A stretch of DNA of 64,000 bases from Butyrivibrio sp. XPD2002. GTDB taxonomy: Bacteria > Bacillota > Clostridia > Lachnospirales > Lachnospiraceae. Each line of letters opens with the position of its first letter. The first letter of the stretch is position 1. The notes under the pieces were generated by a model. It did no database searches, was not told where the DNA came from, and was given only the letters and a program-made list of their open reading frames with translations. Position numbers and translations under genes: made by a program. The DNA lies in assembly GCF_000423945.1 (NCBI RefSeq), contig NZ_KE384117.1, positions 9,932 to 73,931 on the forward strand, in the 5' to 3' direction. Below, piece by piece: positions 8,306 through 18,100 of this stretch.

Positions 8306-10372
8306 ATGTGGAAGAAAATGTCAATAATGGCTAAGATGCTGGTAGGAATTATCCCTATTGTAGCTATCGCAATGATTCTGATGACTTATGTCAGTGTTAC
8401 TCAGAGTAGTGCGCTTATCCAGGAGCAGACTGAGGAGAGAAATAATGCCATAGTAAATGGCAATATTGCTACGGTTAAAGGCTATCTGGATGAGATAAAG
8501 GCTACGGCAATAGGGCTTGCTGAGACCGTTGGCGGCACCTATCAGACGGCTACCATGGAAAATTATAAGGACGTTTTTTCAAACGTTCAGAATGATAATG
8601 ACATGATATCCGGTGCCGGAATATGGTTTGAGCCCTATGCATATTCTGCAGAGGAAGAGTATCAGGGACCTTATTGGTATAAGGATGGTAGTTCAATCGT
8701 GGAGACATGGGATTACAGTAACGCTGAGTATGATTATATCAACCAGGAATACTATACCAATGCAAAGGCTCTTCAGAAGGGAACTGCAAAGATAACAGAT
8801 CCATATTATGATCCTACTTCAGGAACAATCATGTCCACATGTTCAGCTCCTATTTACAATCCTTCAGGACAGTTCATCGGATGCGTGACTGTAGATCTGG
8901 TGCTCGATTCTATTTCAGGAATCGCAGAGGCTATCAAGGTTGGGGAGACCGGTTCAGCGATCCTTACAACTTCTGATGGTACATATCTCTATACTTCAGA
9001 TAGCAAGAAGGTTTCTGATGGAGCAAACATTACAGCAGATGAGAATGCATCTCTTGCATCAGCCGCTTCAGAGGTTCTGGGAAAAGAATCCGGCCAGGCA
9101 AGATTTGAGGAAGCAGGAAAATTCATCATTATTACATTCGGAACTATTCCGGATGTAAACTGGAAGCTTATGATCAGAATGAATCAGGATGAGCTGGAGA
9201 AGAAGGTTAATTCTCTTCGACTTGTAATGATTTCAATTCTTATCGCAGCACTGCTTATAAGCTCAATTGTAGTAATTCTTCTTGTACGTGCTATTTCAAA
9301 GAACCTTGCAAATGTTAAGAAGTTTGCAGGCGCTCTTGCCAGCGGTGACTTTACAGTATCAAAGCTGTTTAATAAATCAGGTGATGAGCTTGGTCAGATG
9401 AGCGATTCACTTAATAATATGTACGAGTCTAACCGTACCGTAATAAGTCAGATTTCTGATGAGTCTGAAAATATCAGTACCGCAAGCTCATCACTATCAT
9501 CCATGGCTAATGAGCTTTCAAGCCAGTTTGAAAAGATTCAGAGCAACATGTCAGGTGTTAACGATGCGATGATGTCTTCAGGCGCAGCAACAGAGGAAGT
9601 AAGTGCTTCTGTTGAGGAAGTAAATACTTCAGTTCAGAGTCTTGCAGAGGTCAGTGAAGAGAGCCTTGCAGCAACCAAGGAAATTATGGTAAGAGCTCAG
9701 GAGATTGAGCAGAGCAGCCAGAAGGCTTATGACAATGCAATCAACATCGCTCAGGAGAGAAGCAGAGAGCTTGCTGAGGCTTCAGAAAAGGCAAAGGTTG
9801 TTGAGGAAATCAGCAACATGGCTCAGTCCATTGCTGAGATCGCAGACCAGATCAACCTTCTGTCACTGAATGCATCCATCGAGGCTGCAAGAGCAGGAGA
9901 GCATGGTAAAGGCTTCGCGGTTGTTGCATCTGAGATCAACAAGCTTGCAAGCGATACTGCAGAGGCAGTTCAGCAGATCCAGACAACAATTGATGGCGTA
10001 CAGGATGCTTTCAAGACATTGACAGACAGTTCACAGGAACTCCTTGGATTTGTCAATGATACAGCAGCACCTGATTATGAGAATTTCGTTCACGTAGCTC
10101 GTCAGTATGGCGATGATGCTCAGTCGTTTGGCTCTCAGTCTGATAGGATCTCTCAGATGGTTGAGAATATCAGAAATGCAATGAACGAAGTAAACAACGC
10201 TATCCAGAACATCGCAGAGTCCACACAGGAGACTGCATCACACAGTTCGGATATTACAGATTCCATCAATACTGTTGCTGATGTAGTAGAAAATGTCAGT
10301 GACATGTCTACGAAGCAGGAGGATATCGCTGTTACTCTTGATGGAATAGTTAAGAACTTCAAGCTCAGATAA
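8306..10372 (+). CDS. Methyl-accepting chemotaxis protein with Cache-type sensor
   Basis: This transmembrane chemoreceptor would signal to CheA/CheW. In order it has an N-terminal membrane helix (about 11-31), an extracellular region of ~270 residues resembling a double Cache domain (aromatic-rich, with a WFEPYAYS segment), a second helix (about 304-330), a HAMP domain and a long coiled-coil signalling domain. The hairpin tip SLNASIEAARAGEHGKGF lies near residue 520. The 688-residue length is typical. The ligand is unknown, though Cache domains often bind small organic or amino acids. Its presence suggests a motile organism. It is transcribed alone. Confidence 0.95.
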   Translation: MWKKMSIMAKMLVGIIPIVAIAMILMTYVSVTQSSALIQEQTEERNNAIVNGNIATVKGYLDEIKATAIGLAETVGGTYQTATMENYKDVFSNVQNDNDMISGAGIWFEPYAYSAEEEYQGPYWYKDGSSIVETWDYSNAEYDYINQEYYTNAKALQKGTAKITDPYYDPTSGTIMSTCSAPIYNPSGQFIGCVTVDLVLDSISGIAEAIKVGETGSAILTTSDGTYLYTSDSKKVSDGANITADENASLASAASEVLGKESGQARFEEAGKFIIITFGTIPDVNWKLMIRMNQDELEKKVNSLRLVMISILIAALLISSIVVILLVRAISKNLANVKKFAGALASGDFTVSKLFNKSGDELGQMSDSLNNMYESNRTVISQISDESENISTASSSLSSMANELSSQFEKIQSNMSGVNDAMMSSGAATEEVSASVEEVNTSVQSLAEVSEESLAATKEIMVRAQEIEQSSQKAYDNAINIAQERSRELAEASEKAKVVEEISNMAQSIAEIADQINLLSLNASIEAARAGEHGKGFAVVASEINKLASDTAEAVQQIQTTIDGVQDAFKTLTDSSQELLGFVNDTAAPDYENFVHVARQYGDDAQSFGSQSDRISQMVENIRNAMNEVNNAIQNIAESTQETASHSSDITDSINTVADVVENVSDMSTKQEDIAVTLDGIVKNFKLR

Positions 10373-10396
10373 TATAAGAAAAAATGTAAGAATACG

Positions 10397-10430
10397 AAAA
10401 GACCGCTCACATAAGTGAACGGTCTTTTTA
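10397..10430 (+). terminator. Rho-independent terminator after the chemoreceptor gene
   Basis: A 14-bp stem with one mismatch (AAAAGACCGCTCAC/GTGAACGGTCTTTT, ATAA loop) ends in a T run, 25 bp after the receptor stop. A-rich flanks could let it also serve the minus-strand tRNA-Trp transcript. Confidence 0.85.
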
Positions 10431-10435
10431 ACTAG

Positions 10436-10507
10436 CAGGGGAAGCAGGATTCGAACCCGCATGAACGGTTTTGGAGACCGCAATACTAGCCATTGTATGA
10501 TTCCCCT
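10436..10507 (-). tRNA. tRNA-Trp (anticodon CCA)
   Basis: Read on the minus strand, a full cloverleaf forms: acceptor AGGGGAA/TTCCCCT, D stem ATAC/GTAT, anticodon loop CTCCAAA with CCA at plus positions 10472-10474, and T arm GCGGG-TTCGAAT-CCTGC. The discriminator is G, as expected for tryptophan. CCA is not encoded. It is transcribed from the promoter at 10540-10568. Confidence 0.95.
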
Positions 10508-10539
10508 ATCCTTGACGCTTTCTGTCGCCAACGAATGAA

Positions 10540-10568
10540 ATTATAGCATAGAGAAAAAATAATGTAAA
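10540..10568 (-). promoter_or_regulatory. Promoter for tRNA-Trp
   Basis: On the minus strand, TTTACA and a perfect TATAAT are separated by 17 bp. The -10 ends 33 bp upstream of the mature tRNA 5' end. Confidence 0.8.
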
Positions 10569-10631
10569 CAGTTTTTTTAAATAAAAACAAATAGTAAAAT
10601 GCAAAGTATATGTTAGCAAACAGGAGGCGTT

Positions 10632-12353
10632 ATGAAAAGGAGATTTTTAGCGGGAATTCTGGCAGGAATGGCTATCTGCTGCACCATCGCAGGATGTGGT
10701 AAGAAGGCTACAGAGCCTGTAGATAATAAGGCAGAAGAAGCTGTAGAAGAAAAAGAAGAGAAAAAGACAGAAGAAGCCAAAACAGAAGAAAGCAAAATAT
10801 ATGGGGATCCAATAGATGATGTATATAGAACAACCTATGAAATATTCGTCTATTCCTTTTATGACAGTGACGGTGACGGAATCGGAGACCTCCAGGGAGT
10901 TATAGATAAGCTGGACTATATAAATGATGGCGACCCAAATACAAATGATGATCTTGGGTGTAACCAGATCTGGCTCATGCCGATATGCCCATCTACAACC
11001 TATCATAAATATGATGTAACAGATTACTGTAACGTGGACCCGGAGTACGGAACCCTGGATGACTACAAGAAGCTTGTGGAGGAGGCTCACAAGCGCGGGA
11101 TCCGTGTGATAAACGATACGGTAATGAATCATTCTTCGTCCCAGCATACCTGGTTTAAGGAAGCTACCGAATATCTTAAGAGTCTTCCCGAGGGCGCAGA
11201 GCCAAACGCTGAGGAATGTCCATACATTGATTACTACCACTTTTCAAAAGAGCCACAGACTGGCTATGAGCAGGTTCTGGGTGCTGACTGGTATTATGAG
11301 TGCCAGTTCTGGTCAGAAATGCCTGACTTAAATCTTGATAGCGAGGCTGTTCAGAAGGAGTTTGCTGATATAGCAAAATTCTGGATAGATCTTGGCTGCG
11401 ACGGCTTCAGAATGGATGCGGTAACACAGTTTACTACTGATGACATAACTATGAGTACTGAGCAGCTCTCCAAGTTTGTGGATGCGGTAAAGGCGATAAA
11501 TCCTGATGCCTATATCGTTGGTGAAGCCTGGACTGCTTCAGGCGGCTATGCAAAATATTATGCCAGCGGAATAGATTCTCTCTTTGATTTTGATTTTTCA
11601 GGAAGTGAGGGAATCATATCAAAATGTGCCAAGGGAAAAGCTGATCCCGTGAGATATGTGCAGGCACAGATTGATGAGGACGAATTATACGCTTCATATA
11701 ATGAAAACTATATCAACGCTCCTTTTTATACAAACCATGACATGGCAAGAAGCGCAGGCTATTACACCGGTAAAAAGGCTAAGGACGGCGTTAAGGTTTC
11801 AGGCGCCCTTAATCTTCTGATGAGCGGCAATGCCTTCATATATTATGGCGAGGAGCTTGGTATGAAGGGTTCCGGTAAGGATGAGAATAAGCGAGCTCCC
11901 ATGCAGTGGGCTGCTGAAGGCACAGAAGGAATGACCAAGGGACCTTCTGGAATGGACAGCCTTAAGATGTCCTATGGCAGTCTTGAAGAGCAGAAGGATG
12001 ATCCTGATTCAATTTACAATTATTATAAGAAGGCAATTCACATAAGAAACGGATTCCCTGCCATTGCCCGCGGTAAATGTACTATTCTTGAAGGACTTTC
12101 CGGAGACAGAAACGTAGTCTGGATAAAGGATGGAACAGATAAAGTGCCAGAGGGTACTAAGGGGGCAAAGGTTCTTATCGCATTCAACAACGGTGATGAG
12201 CCTGCAGAAATCGATCTTAGTAAGGATCAGGGTGCTGATGGCTACAGAAATCTTGCCACAACACTGGTTACTGGTGAAGAGGATATAACTCTTGAAGGGG
12301 ACATACTTACGGTTCCTTCATTTGGAATAGCGATTCTTACTGATGAAAGCTGA
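10632..12353 (+). CDS. Lipoprotein alpha-amylase-family glycoside hydrolase (GH13)
   Basis: This is a surface-anchored hydrolase of alpha-glucans or malto-oligosaccharides. A signal peptide with lipobox IAGC places the lipid-modified Cys at residue 22, followed by a Lys/Glu-rich linker. The GH13 barrel starts at YEIFVYSF with a calcium-type DSDGDGIGDL loop. The four GH13 regions are visible: NDTVMNHSS, GFRMDA (nucleophile Asp near 261), GEAW (acid/base Glu near 298) and TNHD (near 367). A beta-sandwich C-domain closes the protein. The 573-residue length is typical. Exact specificity cannot be assigned. A HAD gene follows 25 bp later. Confidence 0.93.
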   Translation: MKRRFLAGILAGMAICCTIAGCGKKATEPVDNKAEEAVEEKEEKKTEEAKTEESKIYGDPIDDVYRTTYEIFVYSFYDSDGDGIGDLQGVIDKLDYINDGDPNTNDDLGCNQIWLMPICPSTTYHKYDVTDYCNVDPEYGTLDDYKKLVEEAHKRGIRVINDTVMNHSSSQHTWFKEATEYLKSLPEGAEPNAEECPYIDYYHFSKEPQTGYEQVLGADWYYECQFWSEMPDLNLDSEAVQKEFADIAKFWIDLGCDGFRMDAVTQFTTDDITMSTEQLSKFVDAVKAINPDAYIVGEAWTASGGYAKYYASGIDSLFDFDFSGSEGIISKCAKGKADPVRYVQAQIDEDELYASYNENYINAPFYTNHDMARSAGYYTGKKAKDGVKVSGALNLLMSGNAFIYYGEELGMKGSGKDENKRAPMQWAAEGTEGMTKGPSGMDSLKMSYGSLEEQKDDPDSIYNYYKKAIHIRNGFPAIARGKCTILEGLSGDRNVVWIKDGTDKVPEGTKGAKVLIAFNNGDEPAEIDLSKDQGADGYRNLATTLVTGEEDITLEGDILTVPSFGIAILTDES

Positions 12354-12378
12354 TAGAGGAAAATGACTGGAAAATAAT

Positions 12379-13233
12379 ATGGGAAAGAACACAACTGAAA
12401 ATTCTAAAAAGCTGTACAAGACATATATTTTTGATTATTACGGAACACTTGTTGATATTAAGACAGACGAGAGTAAGCCTGAGCTCTGGAAGCATCTGGC
12501 CGGAATATATTCAGCATATGGCGCAGATTATACACCTGAGGAGTTGCAGAAAAAGTACTCTGAGCTATGCGAGGCAGAGGAAGCACATCTTCGAAAGATT
12601 CTGAAGGTATGGGAGCCCAACATGGAGCTTGAGTACCCGGAGATTTTGCTGGAGAGAGTATTTGCAAGACTTCTTACGGAAGCAGAAAATCACCATGAGA
12701 CCGCTGCTACTATCGAAGGAAAACCGGTAAGACTTTTATCTGCTGATGATATTGCAGACAGTGAGTGGGCATATATGGTTAGCAATACCTTCAGGATAAT
12801 ATCAAGAGAATGGTACAGATGCTATCCCAACACAATAAGTACGCTTAAGACTCTTAAGGAAAATGGCTGCAAGCTATACCTTTTATCCAATGCTCAGGGA
12901 ATTTTTACAAGGACTGAGCTGGAGATGGCAGGAGTCTTGCCATATCTTGACGGAGTATATATTTCATCTGATAAGCAGATCAAGAAGCCGCAGCCTGAGT
13001 TTATGGAGAAGCTCATAAAGGAATTTGATATAGACAGAGAATCCGCAGTTATGGTAGGTAACGAGATGAAATGTGACATGGGAATCGCAGCTGCCTGCGG
13101 ACTTCCGGGAGTGTTCCTCAATACCTTTGGATGGAGCGATAAGAAGATCGAAGAAGAGATGAAGAAAATAAATGTGACAACAAAAAATGTGAGAGTCGTC
13201 GCAGACGGCGATATCGCACATCTTCTTGACTGA
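12379..13233 (+). CDS. HAD-superfamily hydrolase
   Basis: This 284-residue Rossmannoid HAD protein has motif I FDYYGTLVD (nucleophile Asp near residue 19), motif II LLSNA, the motif III lysine in KKPQPEF and motif IV VGNEMKCDMGIA. The second Asp of the usual DxDGT motif is Tyr, as in haloacid dehalogenases, so it may not be a standard phosphatase. The cap is helical (type C1). It lies 25 bp after the GH13 gene and may be co-transcribed, but a functional link is not evident. Confidence 0.85.
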   Translation: MGKNTTENSKKLYKTYIFDYYGTLVDIKTDESKPELWKHLAGIYSAYGADYTPEELQKKYSELCEAEEAHLRKILKVWEPNMELEYPEILLERVFARLLTEAENHHETAATIEGKPVRLLSADDIADSEWAYMVSNTFRIISREWYRCYPNTISTLKTLKENGCKLYLLSNAQGIFTRTELEMAGVLPYLDGVYISSDKQIKKPQPEFMEKLIKEFDIDRESAVMVGNEMKCDMGIAAACGLPGVFLNTFGWSDKKIEEEMKKINVTTKNVRVVADGDIAHLLD

Positions 13234-13245
13234 CTCTCACACTGA

Positions 13246-13794
13246 TTACTTACGCTTTTTCTTTTTGGGCTTGTTTATTAGCGGCCTGAAAATTGTGTTC
13301 ATTCCTGTCCAGCCCAGGATCCTTGTGATGATGATACCTGTCAGGACGCCGCAGCTGTCAATGATGACATCTCTTTTCTGAGGTGATCTGCCTGAAATAA
13401 AGGACTGATGGTACTCATCCAGGCAGGCGTATCCCACGCAGATTATGCCTGCGACCAGAACAAGTGGGAATCCGCGAAGTCCGTAAACATACAGCGGGAA
13501 TGCGACGCTTATTGCAAGCAGAAGATATTCAGTAAAGTGCGCAAGCTTCCTTATATAAAATTGATAGAATTCACTTAGCTCTGAGATGTGATCAGGAGTC
13601 CAGCCCTTATCAAGAACATCATTGGTCACTGTAAGGACCTCGACACCAACCTTGTAGCTTAGGGCAGAGCTTTCGTCACCGCTTTGACCTGAAAAATTAA
13701 AGATCAGGCACATCATGACAATGGCCGGTAAAAAGGACATTGGCTTTAATACAAATCTAAGTGTTTGCTTTATATATAGAAGAAAATATTTCAT
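13246..13794 (-). CDS. VanZ-like membrane protein
   Basis: This polytopic protein of ~182 residues has VanZ-family hallmarks: FSGQSGDESS after the first helix, RKLAHFTEYLLL, and LDEYHQSFISGRSPQKRD before the last helix. It ends in a Lys/Arg-rich tail. VanZ proteins are linked in some cases to low-level teicoplanin resistance, but most are of unknown role; no van genes are nearby. I chose ATG at 13794, six bases after GGAG, over the GTG at 13806. It converges with the HAD gene. Confidence 0.85.
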   Translation of the reverse strand: MKYFLLYIKQTLRFVLKPMSFLPAIVMMCLIFNFSGQSGDESSALSYKVGVEVLTVTNDVLDKGWTPDHISELSEFYQFYIRKLAHFTEYLLLAISVAFPLYVYGLRGFPLVLVAGIICVGYACLDEYHQSFISGRSPQKRDVIIDSCGVLTGIIITRILGWTGMNTIFRPLINKPKKKKRK

Positions 13795-13884
13795 AATAAA
13801 CTCCACATGTGCATTTTAGTTAGCACCAAGTATAACTCAAAAATTTTATTTGAACAAATTGCATCTATACATTTTTGCTTCTTA

Positions 13885-13893
13885 TGTTATAAT
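13885..13893 (+). promoter_or_regulatory. Extended -10 promoter before the unrecognised protein gene
   Basis: TGTTATAAT is a perfect TGnTATAAT extended -10. It lies about 80 bp upstream of the start at 13972. No good -35 is visible, as is usual for extended -10 promoters. Confidence 0.55.
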
Positions 13894-13971
13894 TCATTGA
13901 GATAAAACGTTCCGCAAGATTTTACCTTTTATTAAGAAGTAAAATTCTAATGAATGCGAGGGGGCAGTCAT

Positions 13972-14439
13972 ATGTTTGAAGGAAAAGACGGCGAAAACAG
14001 TGTAGAGGATATTATTTCCCGCTATAAAGATGATGTGGCAACTCTGGCTCCATATATATCATGGCTTAAGGAACACACTAAGCAACAGGTAGCCGAGACC
14101 TATTCTAACAATGAGTTGGCTAAATCAATTCCGTTTCCTGTTTATGATTCAGAACTGCTTAGTTTTGTAAAACAGGCACAGCAGACCAATATGATCGATC
14201 GCAATTATTCCTATGTATATAGTAGGAATCATATTGCAACCTATAAGGATGAGCTTATTTTTATAAAGAATGCTGAGATAATGGATATGGATGACCTTGC
14301 GGGAATTCTTTCAAGATATATTCTTGAAGGGCAGACAAAAGGCACTGTATGGGCAGAGGGTGTTTACACCGGAGTCCTCTATGAGCTTATTTTCAAAATG
14401 GATGACCTTATTCATTTTTGGGGAACCATGTCTTATTAA
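13972..14439 (+). CDS. Unrecognised soluble protein, 155 residues
   Basis: I do not recognise this family. The protein is mixed alpha/beta, acidic, and lacks signal or membrane segments. A C-terminal stretch (GTVWAEGVYTGVLYELIFKM) looks like a packed helix. The ATG at 13972 follows the ribosome site GAGGGGG with good spacing; the ATG at 13954 lies upstream of that site and is disfavoured. A TetR regulator starts 45 bp downstream in the same direction without a terminator between, so the two are probably co-transcribed. Confidence 0.75.
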   Translation: MFEGKDGENSVEDIISRYKDDVATLAPYISWLKEHTKQQVAETYSNNELAKSIPFPVYDSELLSFVKQAQQTNMIDRNYSYVYSRNHIATYKDELIFIKNAEIMDMDDLAGILSRYILEGQTKGTVWAEGVYTGVLYELIFKMDDLIHFWGTMSY

Positions 14440-14483
14440 ATGCAACACAAACGGTAATAATTATTTTTTCAGGAGTTTTTTGA

Positions 14484-15074
14484 ATGAGTGAGAAGTCTGC
14501 TCAGAAAAGAAAATACATTCTGGAAAAAGCCCGCGAGGTTTTTGCAGAAAAGGGATTCAAGAACGTCACCATGAAGGATGTCGTAGAAGCTTGTGACATC
14601 AGTCGTGGGGGGCTTTATCTCTATTTCTCATCTATTGAAGAAATCTTCCTTGCCGTATTATCCGATGAGACCGATGATGACGACGATGAGGCTGTTGTCA
14701 AGGCTCTTAATAATGACGCTACTGCCGGCGATATGCTGGCTCTTTTCTTGAAGGAACAGAAGAAAGAGATTCTTCGCAAGAAGAATAGTCTTGTTATTGC
14801 TTCCTATGAGTATTTCTCTAATAAGGATATGCCCGTTCAGGATAATCCTCTGCGTAAGCAATTCGACGCAGGAGTTCAGATAGTTCAGACTTTAATTGAA
14901 AATGGTGTACGTTCAGGTGAATTCTATTGTGCTGATCCGTACGGCTGTGCCCGCAACCTCATGTACGTGGTTGAGGGTCTTAAAGTATCCGCTAAAACTA
15001 TTGGTGTTAGTGAGGCCGCGGTTGACCGCGAATTGTTATATATATTAGAGGGGTTAGTGCCCGCAGATAATTAA
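14484..15074 (+). CDS. TetR/AcrR-family transcriptional regulator
   Basis: The N-terminal ~60 residues form a TetR DNA-binding domain: ILEKAREVFAEKGFKNVTM, then a helix-turn-helix in VVEACDISRGGLYLYF. The remaining ~130 residues form the ligand-binding and dimerisation part, which is not classifiable from sequence. The length of 196 residues is typical. An AGGAG ribosome site precedes the ATG. The target is unknown; TetR regulators often control their own operon, here including the 155-residue protein. Confidence 0.92.
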   Translation: MSEKSAQKRKYILEKAREVFAEKGFKNVTMKDVVEACDISRGGLYLYFSSIEEIFLAVLSDETDDDDDEAVVKALNNDATAGDMLALFLKEQKKEILRKKNSLVIASYEYFSNKDMPVQDNPLRKQFDAGVQIVQTLIENGVRSGEFYCADPYGCARNLMYVVEGLKVSAKTIGVSEAAVDRELLYILEGLVPADN

Positions 15075-15075
15075 T

Positions 15076-15101
15076 GCTTCAAGATTTTCTTGGAGCGTTT
15101 T
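15076..15101 (+). terminator. Terminator after the tetR-like gene
   Basis: Stem GCTTCAAGA/TCTTGGAGC with a TTT loop and one imperfect pair is followed by GTTTTCT, just after the TetR stop. Confidence 0.6.
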
Positions 15102-15141
15102 CTATATTTGGAATAATAATAATTTACCCAGGAGGAGATTT

Positions 15142-18100
15142 ATGAGCAACGTCAGACGAGTCTATGTTGAAAAGAAGGCACCCTACGCCGGAAAGGCTAA
15201 GGAGCTCCGCAAGGAGATCAAGAGCTATCTTGGTATTAAGAGTGTGACAAAGGTGAGAGAATTCATCCGCTATGATGTGGAGAATATTTCCGATGAGGTT
15301 TTTGAAAAGGCCTGTACAACAGTTTTTTCAGAGCCACCTGTTGATATCCTTTATCGCGAAGAGATTGAGATTCCCGAAGGAGCTTTGGTTTTCAGCGTTG
15401 AGGCACTTCCCGGACAGTTTGATCAGAGAGCTGACTCTGCTGTTCAGTGTGTACGTTTTATAAAGGGAGACGAGGAGCCGGTTATCCGTACAGCTGTTAC
15501 ATACATGCTCATGGGTGACATCTCTAAGGACGAGCTCACAAAAATAGAAGAGTACGTCATGAACCCTGTTGATTCAAGAATCGCTGACGAAGAAAAGCCG
15601 GAGACTCTTGTTGATAATTTTGAGGAGCCCGCAGACGTTAAGATTCTCGATGGCTTCAAGGATATGGCAGAGGATGAGCTCAAAAAGCTCTATGAGTCCT
15701 TCGGACTTGCCATGACATTTAACGATTTCAAGTGGATTCAGCAGTATTTCCACGATGATGAAAAGCGCGATCCTTCAATGACAGAGATTCGCGTTCTTGA
15801 TACATACTGGTCTGACCACTGCCGTCATACCACCTTCGGAACAGAGCTTAAGAATGTAAGCTTTGGTGATGGCTTCTACGCAGCACCTATCAAGGCTTCC
15901 TATGATAAGTACTTAAGCGCAAGAGAGGATGTTTACGCTGATCCGGAGAAGCGTGAGGAGAAGTTCATCTCCCTTATGGACATCGCTCTTATGGGTATGA
16001 AGAAGCTTAAGAAAGACGGAAAGCTCACAGATATGGAAGAGTCTGAGGAGAACAATGCATGTACAGTAGTTGTACCGATCGATGTTGATTACGGCAATGG
16101 CCCTGTAAAGGAAAACTGGCTTGTATTCTTCAAGAACGAGACTCACAACCATCCTACAGAGATCGAACCCTTCGGTGGCGCTGCTACATGTCTTGGCGGT
16201 GCTATAAGAGATCCGCTTTCAGGAAGAGGCTATGTATATCAGGCTATGCGTGTTACCGGTGCAGCTGATCCTACAGTACCGGTTGCAGATACACTTAAAG
16301 GAAAGCTTTCACAGAAGAAGCTTGTTCGCGGGGCTGCTTCAGGTTATTCAAGCTATGGTAACCAGATTGGTCTTGCTACAGGCTATGTAAAGGAAGTTTA
16401 TCACCCCGACTACGCTGCAAAGCGTATGGAGATCGGTGCGGTTATGGGTGCTGCTCCTCAGGAGCACGTTATCAGAGAGTCATCTGATCCCGGAGATATC
16501 ATCGTACTCCTTGGCGGAAGAACAGGACGCGATGGCTGCGGCGGTGCAACAGGTTCATCCAAGGCTCACACAGCAGATTCAATCCTTACCTGCGGAGCTG
16601 AGGTTCAGAAGGGTAACGCACCTACAGAGCGTAAGCTTCAGAGACTTTTCAGAAGACCTGAGGTTTCAGAGCTTATTAAAAAATGTAACGACTTCGGTGC
16701 AGGCGGTGTATCCGTTGCTATTGGTGAGCTTGCAGACGGTCTTGATGTAGATCTTGATAAGGTTCCGAAGAAGTATGCAGGTCTTGACGGAACAGAGCTT
16801 GCAATCTCTGAGTCACAGGAGAGAATGGCAGTTGTTGTTGATCCTTCTCAGGTAGATAAGTTCCTTGAGTATGCTGCAGAGGAGAACCTTGAGGCTGTTA
16901 AGGTTGCGGTTGTAACCGAGGAGCCCAGACTTGTCCTTAAGTGGAGAGGTAAGAAGATCGTTGATATCAAGCGTTCATTCCTTGATACAAACGGTGCTCA
17001 CCAGGAGACTGAGGTTGAGGTTCTTATTCCTAAACAGGACGAGAACTATTTAGGAAAATACGCATGCGAGGCAGCAGGCAAAGCACTTGCAGAAAACGAT
17101 GTTAAGAAGGCATGGCTTGCAGAGATGGAAGACCTCAATGTCTGCTCACAGAAGGGTCTCGTTGAGATGTTCGACTCTTCAATCGGTGCAGGCACAGTAA
17201 CAATGCCTTTTGGTGGAAAATATCAGCTCACTGAGACACAGGCTATGATCGCAAAGCTTCCTGTTCTTGGTGGTAAGACAGATACAGTAACAATGATGGC
17301 TTACGGCTTTGATCCGTACCTTTCATCATGGAGCCCTTATCACGGAGCTGCTTATGCAGTAACAGAGTCTGTTGCAAGAATTGTTGCAACAGGTGGTGAT
17401 TATAAGAAGCTTCACCTTACATTCCAGGAGTACTTCCAGAGAATGACTGCTGACAAGACAAGATGGAGCCAGCCTCTTACAGCACTTCTTGGATCCTTCG
17501 AGGCACAGCTTAGATTCGGTATTGCTTCAATCGGTGGTAAGGATTCAATGTCAGGTTCCTTCTTCTACGAGGGTGACGAGAAGAGAGCATCAGGCGAGAT
17601 CAACGTTCCGCCTACACTTGTATCCTTTGCTGTAGATGTAGCAGAGGGCAAGGATGTTATTACTCCCGAACTCAAGGCAGCAGGCGACTGGCTTATCGAG
17701 CTTCCTATCGACAGAGATGAGTATGACCTTCCTGATTATGAAAAGGTTATGGCTCGCTATGATGAGATCCATGACCTTATGCAGAAGGGCTATGTAAAGG
17801 CTGCTTATGCAATCGACTGCTACGGTGTTGCAGCTGCAATCAGCAAAATGGCATTCGGTAACGGCTTCGGTGTGAAGATTGCAGAATGTGTTAAGCATGA
17901 AGATCTCTTCACAAACAGAATCGGTAACATCCTTCTTGAGGTTCCTGCTGATAAGGCCGGTGATGTTCTGGCTCTCAGAGAGGCAAGAGAGATCGGTTAT
18001 GTAACTGATGACGGCAAGTTCACAATCGGTAATGTAGAGATTTCCGAAGAGGAAGCTCTTGAGAACTGGAAGAACAAGCTTGAAAAGGTATTCCCTTCAG

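Noticed and set aside
12379..13233. HAD protein with DYYGT as a catalytically dead enzyme
   Set aside because: A Tyr at the second position is normal for haloacid dehalogenase-type HAD proteins and the other motifs are intact.
13246..13794. VanZ-like gene as part of a glycopeptide resistance cluster
   Set aside because: No vanH/A/X, vanR/S or related genes are nearby. Stand-alone VanZ-family proteins are common in Firmicutes.
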